From the NCBI GenBank assembly GCA_947561395.2, contig OX387186.1, forward strand, positions 47,945,220 to 48,009,219: a DNA stretch of 64,000 nt, in the 5' to 3' direction. Both the position numbers and the translations under genes were made by a program. Within the stretch, counting starts at the first letter, position 1. Every line of letters begins with the position of its first letter. Positions 38,045 through 46,959 of this stretch are shown piece after piece. The notes below the pieces were generated by a model, which saw only the letters and a list, made by a program, of their open reading frames with translations, made no database searches and had not been told where the DNA came from. The stretch is from Buxus sempervirens (Eukaryota; Streptophyta; Magnoliopsida; Buxales; Buxaceae).

Positions 38045-38056
38045 GCTCTGATACCA
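38045..38056 (-). other. tRNA-Met primer-binding site of the caulimovirid
   Basis: The minus strand reads TGGTATCAGAGC, the standard caulimovirid site complementary to initiator tRNA-Met. It lies 27 bases inside the right border of the insertion. Confidence 0.9.
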
Positions 38057-38154
38057 CTTAGATACCTATACTTAAAAAAAAAATGTAATATCTTAAGATA
38101 TTACATGTAAATAAGTATTGCTTGTGTTAAAATTCGGATAAAAGCTTCTTTTTT

Positions 38155-38301
38155 TTTGTATCCAACAGATAATGTCGGATACAAAACATCTTTATTGTAT
38201 CCGACAGATAATGTCGGATACAAAGGATCTTTATTGTATCCGACAGATAATGTCGGATACAAAGAGAATTGCTTGTATCCGACCTGACATGTCGGACAAG
38301 C
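38155..38301 (+). promoter_or_regulatory. LTR1 palindrome array upstream of the TATA box
   Basis: Four inverted repeats in a row. Units two and three (38,195-38,223 and 38,234-38,262) have 12-bp perfect stems TTGTATCCGACA / TGTCGGATACAA with loop GATAA. The last unit (38,271-38,301) has loop CTGACAT. The array ends about 160 bp before the TATA box. Confidence 0.85.
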
Positions 38302-38438
38302 TTTTTGCTCAAAATTAGGGTTTTCCGAGAGTTTTCACTTTTTACCATCATATCCTTCATTAAAGGAGTGGAAATCTCAGAAATAGCCTTAGGTAAGGTT
38401 AGTGGACTCTAGACATCATTTTGTGTCTACCATCATGC

Positions 38439-38469
38439 AAACCCTAACCCTAGCCTTTGCCTATAAATA
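38439..38469 (+). promoter_or_regulatory. LTR1 core promoter: telo-box and TATA box
   Basis: AAACCCTAACCCTAG (38,439-38,453), a telo-box type motif, is directly followed by TATAAATA (38,462-38,469). The same pair occurs in LTR2 (56,567-56,596) and LTR3 (59,568-59,598). Confidence 0.8.
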
Positions 38470-38489
38470 GGAGGCTCCTCCCCAAGCAA

Positions 38490-38562
38490 ATGGCCAAGAA
38501 GTTGGAGATTGAAGAGCTCCGAGTGAAGAAGGGAACCGCTGCCGTATTGCTTCCAGAAACCC
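38490..38562 (+). other. Short leader ORF followed by a splice donor in the LTR
   Basis: About 20 bases after the TATA box an ATG opens MAKKLEIEELRVKKGTAAVL and a few more residues, ending at a CAA|GTAAGC donor. LTR3 keeps the peptide nearly unchanged with CAG|GTAAAC. LTR2 keeps the donor (CAG|GTAAGC) but not the peptide. This suggests a spliced leader exon in the transcript. Whether the peptide is made is unknown. Confidence 0.45.
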
Positions 38563-40385
38563 AAGTAAGCCTCAAAACTCTCTTTATTTTTCTGTTTTTA
38601 CATTCTAGCTCTAGATCTCTTCTTCTACCTTTCTGTAGAATAAGGCCTAATCTGTGTGTATGAAAACCCTTCCTCTACTCAAAGTACCTCGAAACTCCCC
38701 TAGCAGTAAAACGTGAAGGCGGGATCTAGGGGAAACGAGACAGAGGATTGATCCTAGTGTTAGAACCTTGTTGAATAAGCCTTTTGATTCTATGAAAAAC
38801 CATTTCATATTCAAAGAACCCCAAGATTATCTCGAAGAACCGTTAAACGAGGAGAGATAACTAAGGGAAACGAGAATGGAACGGAACCCTAGGTTGTTTT
38901 AGAACCCCATTTGATTGATATGAATTCATGCTCTATGTTGTTATATTGGATTTTTACACACACACACATAGCACTTGTTTTGTCGGATTCGGCTTATATT
39001 TCGGATTTATTGCATTCATTGTGATAGATCTGGAATAAATAGCCTCAAACAATTCTGGGATATTTATTATTGGTTTTCAACATGATTTCAAGCAAGTATT
39101 GAAGACCTTTAGGTCTAACCTCTCGGTTTTGGGCACTTTTGCTCAATTTTGGGGTTTTTGGCATATTCTTTCCAATCGGAGAGAATGGTGAGCCAAACTC
39201 GTGCCCCATTTCCTCCTGGAGGTTCCTCAATATCTTTTTCAAATGATTTTGATTTATCTTGCACGGATTCCACACACCTTATCACTGCTTTGAGTTGATT
39301 TTCTTTAAAAAGGGCTTAACATGACAGCAGCTGTACCCCAACTTCGGACACTCGTAACTTCATCGTCCGGATGAATTTTGGAGTGATTCTAGAGCCATGG
39401 GAAAGGTTAGGATGCCTAGTTTATGCCTGAAAATTTTCATTAATTTTTATCAAGCGGAGTTTTGACACCTCTCTGTCGAAGTTGATAGGTCAATTCAGGC
39501 CAGATTACGGAACCTGTAACTTCGACCGAGCACCATGTGTTCATTTTAAGTTCGATTCGAGTGATTCTTGTTTCTGAGTTTTCCTTTGGAAGTCTAATTT
39601 CAAACCCAGTTGGTGTCATAATGTTTTGACTCCCTAGTTTCATTTGAAATATGGCCATATATACGTCATTCATACCAAATTTCATAGATTTATATGTAGC
39701 CGATTTTTCTAAATGAGTTTCCAAACTTGCCCACTTGTCACTTTTAATTATCTCCAGCAGCAGATTTCAAAGGAGAATAACTCCTAAGATTTTAACCAGA
39801 ATGGATTGAAAACTTTCATGAGTCTTCTATCTATCATAATATTTCAAATGAATTATGTTTGATTCAATTTAAATTAGATTTGAATGATTTTAAGACAAAT
39901 GGCACTATCTTTTATCGAATTTTCCGGATTTGAATTAATTTGGTTTTATGCAATGTTTGCTTTGATCTCCGTCTATTGGTGATATTCAAGAAGTGATATT
40001 GATATAAAAGAGGATCTGGAATTCATTTGGATTTCTCATGTAGACATATCAAATATTTGTTTAACCCTTTTCCAAGGTTTTTTATGATTTTAGCAAGCTT
40101 TTTCTCATTTTTTTAGCATGAACAACACTTGGCAACCACCTTGTGTGGGTGAATGAGGGTGCCTAACGCCTTCCCCCGTTCATAATCTAATCCCCTTACC
40201 CATCTCTGGATTTGATTTTCAAGTAGAGTTATTTTTACTCTAATATTTGCCTTTTTGCTTATTTTTGAATCTTTTGGTGCCCATTCACACCTTAAAATCT
40301 GGATGGTGGCGACTCTCCCATATTTACGTTGAGCCCATGTGTTGACGGAGGGGAATCATCCCGGTAATTTTCCTTGTCTCACAAC

Positions 40386-40404
40386 TGGCGACTCTACTAG
40401 GGAC
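40386..40404 (+). other. Primer-binding site of the Tat element
   Basis: TGGCGACTCTACTAGGGAC begins two bases after the end of LTR1. Position and TGG start fit a tRNA primer site. I do not assign the tRNA. Confidence 0.7.
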
Positions 40405-41698
40405 TTGTGGATTTAAGCCATTTTGTGTATTCGTTCATGCTTTTTCTTTACTTTTGAATGCTTACTATTTTGCTTACTTTACTTGTGTACATTGAATCTG
40501 AAATCTGATTTGTATGATTAGAAAACTCACATGGATAAAAGCATGGGTATGTTGCATGATTGTGTCTAGGAATGTGTTTAAGGGAAAGCCCATCTTGTAA
40601 TAGGACTTTGCTATATTTTGTGAGAGCATGTGTTATTTTGGGTTTCAATGCCATGATTTGAACATAAAAAAAAATTTTAAAACCTGAAATCTTGAAATTT
40701 AGGTAATGCTTTTGGGGTTTCAAGCATACTTTCCATGTTTTAATTGTTGTTTGTACAATGTGATAACATGTTTTGGGTGTCATTTTTGGGTATATGATGA
40801 TCATGAGCATGTTTGGGTGTTTACTATCTTGTTGGCTTGTATTTTGCTTCCAATATGATGATTGTATATGCCTTGGCTTGGAATTGTATGCATGGCTACG
40901 AAAAAGAGTGGCAAGGGGCTGGGACGTTGTGAATGTACCTCAAAATTCAAAATGCACTTGAGCACTATAAACACTTTGCACAGCCTATCCATTACCTATA
41001 GGAAGTTGAACCCGAATGTGTGTAGCTTGGTGCACCGAGGTCGTTACTTCAGAAAGCGAAAGTGAAAACATTTACCTTAGAATTTGAGTCAATGATGTGA
41101 TAACAATGGGATCTGTGATTCGATTCCGGGAATCACTATACTTGAGTTATAAGTTGCCAATTAAGCCAAAACCTAAAACCATACGCTTGAAGGTGGAGAA
41201 ACACGTTTTCAGCTAAAAGTACAAAATTGTGTTTGGGGAATTGGGTGTAGATGTGGGAAGGCCGTTTGCATGTTTCACAGGCCAAGGTATAATATGAATA
41301 CCATATTGAAGGTAACACAAGGTGGCAAGGTAAAGCCATGTTTTTTTTTTTATCTTCATGTAAATTAAAAACCATGGTTTCCATATGGTTGGGATGAAAT
41401 TTTTTCCAAAAACGTTTGTAGCCTAAAATTGGTGTAACCCATAGGAAGAGTCTCTAACTCTGCTTATAAGTTATCCTACCTAAAATCCATGCAAGAGGCA
41501 ACCAAGTGTACAAAATCCAAGAATTTGTGTATAACTTTGGAGGGTACAAGTACCCTCATAAATTTGTGAATTTTAGCAAGTATGATGTCAAGGTCCAATT
41601 TGGGGCAGGATTTAAAGGCCAAGTCAAGCTGAACATCAAGTGGGAATGAAAATAACATAATCTGGTGAAAAAATGAGTCAAAAAAGGCCATTTCAGCA

Positions 41699-41841
41699 TT
41701 AACCGACAACTCAGGTCGGTTAAGCAGCATTCTATTCTTATCCGACATGACTCATCGGTAAAAAGGATATATGCATGTATCCGATCATTTATATCGGATA
41801 CAATAAGACATTGCCTTAGCTGACATATCATGTCGGATACA
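41699..41841. repeat. TATCCG palindrome array inside the leader
   Basis: Units include TTAACCGAC / GTCGGTTAA (41,699-41,723), a TATCCG/CATCGGTA unit, TGTATCCGAT / ATCGGATACA near 41,775-41,802 and a GACAT / ATGTC unit to 41,841. In the first unit the A-to-T type change is matched on both arms. No strong TATA box is adjacent on either side. Confidence 0.75.
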
Positions 41842-42185
41842 GCCCGAAAATTGTTAAATTGATTTTTCCGCCCAATTCTTTTGAAGATAAAATGCCTAAG
41901 GCACTGTAAATAGTCTGTGAGCACCCAAAGAGGATATGGAAAGATAATTCAAGTAAAAAAAAAATATTTAAAAAACCAAAAAAAAAAGACAATAAAAAAA
42001 AAAAAAAAAAAAAGCTCACTAAGGGTTTAACCTAATGTTGAAACACAAGTCTACATTTTACCCTCAAGATTCATTAGGGCAAACTGAGGTGTCATATTTT
42101 TTTATACCCATTCAATTCAAATATGTTTCAATCAAGCTTTTGAACTTGAAAACTGAGAAAATTCAGCAACAAAAAAAAAACACCT

Positions 42186-43622
42186 TTGGTTGGTTATTTT
42201 TTCCAGTCAAATCAAAACATTTGTGGGACACTTGGAAGCCCTAGAATATTCCAAGAAACCTTTGGTCGGTCACGAGAACCAATCAAAATCAAAATTTTGT
42301 GGGACATTTGAAAGCCTCAGAATATTCCAAAAAAAAAAAAACATTTGTTTGGTCACGAGAACCAATCAAAATCAAAAATTTATGGGACATTTGAAAGCCC
42401 CAGAATATTCCAAAAAAAAAACCCTTTGTTTGGTCACGAGAACCAATCAACTCAAAAATTTGTGGGACACTTGGAAGCCCCAGAATATTCCAAGAAACCT
42501 TTGGTTGGTCTTTTTCATACCAATCAACTCAAAATTTTGTGGGACATTTGGAAGCCCTAGAATATTCCATAAAACCTTTGGTTGGTCTTTTTTGTACCAA
42601 TCAAATCAAAAATTTGTGGAACACTTGGAAGCCCTAGGATATTTCAAGAAACCTTTGTTTGGTCACGAGAACCAATCAAATCAAAATTTTGTAGGACACT
42701 TGGAAGCCCTAGAATATTCCAAGAAACCTTTGTTTGGTCACGAGAACCAATCAAATCAAAAATTTGTGGGACACTTGGAAGCCCTAGAATATTCCGAGAA
42801 ACCTTTATTTGGTCACGAGAACCAATCAAATCAAAAAATTGGTTGGTCTTTTCCGTACCAATCAATTGAATTTTGTGGGCCATTTGAAAGCCTCTGAATT
42901 TCAAACATCAACCTATTTTGGGCCGTCTATAAGCCTCTGAATTATAGACACATATCCTTTGGGTCGTCTAAAAGCCTCTGAATTTTAGACACAACCTTTT
43001 TGGGCCATTTGAAAGCCTCTGAATTTCAAACATCAACCTATTTTGGGCCGTCTATAAGCCTCTGAATTATAGACACATATCCTTTGGGCCGTTTAAAAGC
43101 CTTTGAATTTTAGACACAACCTTTTTGGGCCATTTGAAAGCCTCTGAATTTCAAATATCAACCTATTTTGGGCCGTCTATAAGCCTCTGAATTATGGACA
43201 TATATCCTTTGGGCCATCTAGAAGCCTTTGAATTTTAGACACAACCTTTTTGGGCCGTCTAAAAGCCTCTGAATTTTAGACAAATCATTTCTTTGGGCCG
43301 TCTATAAGCCTTTGAATTATAGACATATATCATTTGGGCCATCTAAAAGCCTCTAAATTTTAGACAAATCATTTCTTTGGGCCGTCTAAAAGCCTCTGAA
43401 TTTTAGACACAACTTTTTTGGGTCGTCTATAAGCCTCTGAATTATAGACACGTGTCCTTTGGGCTGTCTAAAAGCTTCTAAATTTTAGACATTTCTCATT
43501 CTTTGGGACCTTTGGAAGCCCTAAAATATTTCAACAACCCTTTGGTTGGTCTTTTTCGTACCAATCATTTTCATACCTTGTGGGACATGTTGGAAGCCCT
43601 AAAATATTCCAACAATTCTTTT
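42186..43622 (+). repeat. Large tandem hairpin array with constant loop and co-varying stems
   Basis: First part (42,186 to about 42,860): eight to nine units of about 75 bp, each with TTGGT / ACCAA and CTTGGAA / TTCCAAG hairpins around loop GCCCTAGAATA. Second part (about 42,870-43,500): some fifteen units of about 40 bp, each GGGCC + stem + AAGCCTCTGAAT-type loop + stem. Stem classes are TTTGAAA/TTTCAAA, GTCTATAA/TTATAGAC and GTCTAAAA/TTTTAGAC, arranged partly as a three-unit higher-order repeat of about 125 bp. Two units of the first kind close the array. Confidence 0.9.
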
Positions 43623-43765
43623 AGCTCAAGTAAAAAAAAAATAACCAAAAATAAATAAATATATATATAAACCTGTGTTCACCTATCTCACATATCTATA
43701 TTTATGGGTGTATGAAATAAGCTATAAATTAGAGGTAACATGTTTCTTTGCTTTTCCTTCCCTAG

Positions 43766-44090
43766 GTACACTTAATTGCAATCATTGCTCCCGTGACCAG
43801 ATCTAAAGCTCGAGTAATAAATACTGAAGAGAACCAAGCCCAACCTACTGTCCTTGCTCAGGACTTTGCTCAGCTGTAAAAGCAGGTGGCCAGACTAGCC
43901 AAGATGCTGGGAGACTTACTGGCGGCTCAGGCCCAACAGGCCCATGCCCAAAACCAAGCCTCTACTTCCCATCAAACACCGCCACCTCAAGCCTACATTC
44001 CACCTCCGGCTCAACCCATATCTGAGCCCATTTCTTAACCTGTCTCTGAGCCTATTCTGATAAGGGAAAAGTGGCAACTACTACTGACTG
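43766..44090 (+). pseudogene. Decayed gag start of the Tat element
   Basis: Coding-like sequence opens near 43,790 with a Thr-Arg-Ser-Lys start, continues through a Gln/Ala-rich part and a Pro-rich part (QAYIPPPAQPISEP) matching the minus-strand gag at 29.1-29.2 kb. It then passes directly into sequence just before RNase H. Most of gag, protease and RT are absent. Confidence 0.7.
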
Positions 44091-44109
44091 GCAGGACGGC
44101 AAAGTGGCA

Positions 44110-46009
44110 ACTACTACTGTCAGAGTTTGACCTCACATACATCACCCAGAAGGCGATCAAGGGTCAAGCCATAGTTGATCACCTGGCTGCACATCCTCTG
44201 CCAGAATACCAACCCTTGAAGACCAACTTTCTAGATGAGGCAATTTTGTACACTGAAGAGGAGGAAAGTGAGAATTCTTGGCAGATGTTCTTCGATGGGG
44301 CCGCCAATATGAATGGGAACGGAATAGGGGCAGTCTTGGTCAAATCAGATGGTTCACACATCCCGATCGCAGTGAAGCTGAGATTCCAGTGCACCAATAA
44401 TATTGCGGAATATGAAGCATGTATAATTGGGTTGCAAGCCGCTATAGATTATGAAGTGGAGGAACTTGACGTATACGGGGATTCAAGTCTTATCATCTTC
44501 CAAACAACTGGTGAGTGGAAAACCAAGGATCACAAATTGATCCCCTATCACCAGTATTTGGAAGAAATAAACACAAATTTTACTCGAATTTCCTTCAATT
44601 ATATGCCAAGGGCCAAGAATCAGTTTGCGGATGCTCTAGCAACATTGGCTTCAATGGTCAGCATACCAGAAGGGGTAGACATCAGACCACTGGAAATTGA
44701 GGTCCGAGATGAGCCAGCTTACTGTCTTGTTCTAGAGGGAGCACCAGAAAAAGAAACACCATGGTTTCAAGATATCAAAAATTTCTTGAACAATCGGAGT
44801 CTGCCAGAAAATGCCACTGCTACTGAGAAGAAGACAATACAGAGATTGGCGGGTCAATTTCTGCTAAGTGGTGGACATTTGTACAAGAAGTCACATAACG
44901 ATATTCTGCTCAGATGTGTAGCCAAGGCTGAATCGGAAAGGCTGATTGAGACTGTATATGGAGGAGTTTGTGGACCCCACATGAGCGGGCACATGCTGGC
45001 AAAGAAGATCTTGAGGCTGGGATACTACTGGTTGACCATGGAGCATGATTGCTGTCTACATGTCAGGAGGTGTCACCAATGTCAGATATATGCAGATAAT
45101 AAGCATGCACCCCCAAGTGAGTTACACAACATGACATCCCCATGGCCCTTTTCCATGTGGGGCATAGATGTCATTGGCATGATTTCACCTAAGGCATCGA
45201 ACGGACACAGATTCATCTTGGTGGCAATCGATTATTTCACTAAGTGGGTTGAAGCGGCTTCGTATGCAAATATCACGAGCAACCATGTTATTAAGTTTTT
45301 GAAGCACAATATTATTTGTTGCTATGGACTGCCAAGTGCCATAGTATCAGACAATGCTTCAAATATTAAGAACAAGGACATGAAGAAGATGTGTGAGCAG
45401 TTTCAGATTACCCATCACAAGTCCACTCCTTACAGGCCAAAGATGAATGGGGCAGTAGAAGCAGCAAACAAGAACATAAAGAAAATCATTCAAAAGATGG
45501 TAGTGAGCTACAAGGATTGGCATGAAATGCTGCCACTTGCTCTACATGCCTACAGAACCTCAATCCGGACTTCAACTGGGGCAACCCCGTATTCACTAGT
45601 CTATGGGATAGAAGCAGTCTTGCCAGTGGAAGTAGAAATCCCATCACTTAGAGTGCTCATGGAGGCTGAATTAGAAGAAGCTGAATGGATACAGTCAAGA
45701 AGTGATCAATTCAACCTAATAGAAGAGAAACGATTGAAAGCGCTTTGTCATGGCCAATTGTACCAAAGGAGAATGGCCAGGGTCTACAATAAGAAAGTGA
45801 AGCCCAGGACTTTCCAAGAAGGAAACCTAGTTCTAAAGAAAATTCTACCATTTTTGGAAGACCCTCGTGGTAAGTTCAAGCCGAATTGGGAGGGGCTGTA
45901 TGTTGTCCAAAAGGTCCTGTCAGGGGGTGCACTCATCTTGATAGAAATGGATGGGACAGACTTTCCTGAGCCAATTAACTCTGATGCAGTAAAAAGGTAT
46001 TTTCCTTGA
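44110..46009 (+). pseudogene. RNase H and integrase region of the Tat element
   Basis: The longest open stretch in the window. A second-type RNase H, as in Tat elements, shows MFFDGAANMNGNGIGAVL, TNNIAEYEACI and VYGDSSLI. Integrase follows: zinc-binding HMSGHMLAKKIL then CHQCQ, catalytic core with MWGIDVIG, IVSDNAS and GAVEAANKNIKK, and a C-terminus with RPRTFQEGNLVLKK-type sequence ending near 46,009. This part looks uninterrupted, but the element as a whole lacks its gag-to-RT part and is therefore broken. Confidence 0.9.
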
Positions 46010-46955
46010 GTGAACATTACTAGGAAATGATCCGAGGCCATTTTTCTTTATTTCCTTCAAAATTTTAATCCCTAGTCTAGCCAAGTTGAGCCGTTTCGTT
46101 TCTTTGATAAACCTAAACCGGATTTACAGTCTTATATTGGGGCAAAACAAATTGGGGCAAAGCCAATTGGGGCAGAATTAAGGAAAAAAGAAAAAAAGAG
46201 AGAAAAGCAATGAAAAATGGCAAATGAAAGCCAAGTGTGAAAAAGATACAAAGAATGCAATTTGGGGAAATGGGGAAAAATTCATCATGACTGTAAGTCC
46301 GGTCGACCTATTTCCACATTTGGAAAATTTTGAGCCTTAATACCTTTTCTTTCATAAACCGAGCCTAGCCTTTGTTTTGTCCTATTTCTAAGCCCTCGGT
46401 GATCTTAGTATGTTCATTCAAATTTCAGAGAGAAATTAGTGATGACGTAATGCAGAAGCCGGCCCTAGTGAAAACCGTAACTAGCGCTAGGGGCAATATT
46501 GGCAAGAAGAAAAAAAAATCAAAGGTTGAGTTAATCATGTGATCCAAGCTTGAAGAGAAGTCAGCACAAGTACTGAGACCAAGCAGATTGGGTAATGCGG
46601 TCAATTCTGAAAAAATGGCAGTTGGGGATGACTCTAAAGGTCCTAAGATGGACGGTTTTGATCCCTCATTATTACTTGAACTACCCTCTTCATTATTTAA
46701 CCTGGTTTTAATTCATTTAATTATAGGTGATTAAGTGCATGGACCAAATTTAAAAAAAAAACTATAAAAAAAGAAAAACTATACTTTGGCCAGTGATGAT
46801 AAATCAAATATTTTTCATAAAACCTTTGTTTTTACAAGCATCTGAGCATTCTGAGGCCAATAATATAAAAAATTTATTTTAAATTAAATCCTTTGTCTTT
46901 CCACTATTGGAGTTCAATTTTGTACAAAGGTATGAAAGAAAAAAATGTGCAAGAA
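46010..46955. other. Spacer between integrase and the antisense genes
   Basis: Non-coding. A purine-rich run lies near 46,175-46,215. TTGGGGCAAA-type phrases repeat near 46,138-46,170. The right side meets the 3' end of the antisense gene. Confidence 0.5.
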
Positions 46956-46959
46956 ATAA

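Larger units (their letters stand above)
29686..38082 (-). mobile_element. Endogenous caulimovirid, florendovirus-like, about 8.4 kb, near one genome unit
   Basis: The minus strand carries, in order, a tRNA-Met type primer site (38,045-38,056), movement protein, coat protein with zinc knuckle, protease, RT, RNase H, a further ORF region and a TATA box (30,735-30,741) followed by a long leader. There is no integrase and no LTR, as in Caulimoviridae. The single-polyprotein order plus an extra downstream ORF fits Florendovirus best. Petuvirus-like is the alternative. It is broken, with perhaps five to ten interruptions, but many long frames persist, so it is moderately young. It is younger than LTR1, which it interrupts. 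Confidence 0.88.
29206..40383 (+). mobile_element. LTR1 of the Tat element, interrupted by a caulimovirid
   Basis: Starts TGTAGACACCCC at 29,206 and ends TGTCTCACA at 40,383, directly before the PBS. The LTR itself is 29,206-29,685 plus 38,100-40,383, about 2.8 kb. By eye its first 480 bases differ from LTR3 at about 13 positions, roughly 97 percent identity. LTR2 lacks this first block. Confidence 0.85.
40405..43765 (+). other. Long untranslated leader of the Tat element
   Basis: About 3.4 kb lies between the primer site and gag, with no protein domain. It carries one TATCCG palindrome array (41,699-41,841) and a large hairpin array (42,186-43,622), both listed separately, and A-rich tracts near 41,955-42,015. 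A possible 3' splice site (TTCCCTAG) lies at about 43,758-43,766, just before gag. Confidence 0.6.

Noticed and set aside
38074-38083. LINE-type poly(A) tail proving TPRT of the viral RNA
   Set aside because: The A-run is on the strand opposite the viral transcript and is only ten bases, so it is noted as a border oddity, not a tail.
38155-38301. Regularly spaced palindromic repeats resembling a CRISPR array
   Set aside because: Spacing is irregular, the spacers are short, there are no cas genes, and the context is an LTR promoter in a plant genome.
29206-40383. LTR retrovirus-like reading of the viral block
   Set aside because: No integrase, no LTRs of its own, a tRNA-Met site and a 30K movement protein place it in Caulimoviridae.
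42190-42904. Frames of up to 235 codons with repeated GHENQ-type units
   Set aside because: They read through the hairpin tandem array on both strands, as expected from a repeat without stops, and show no domain.
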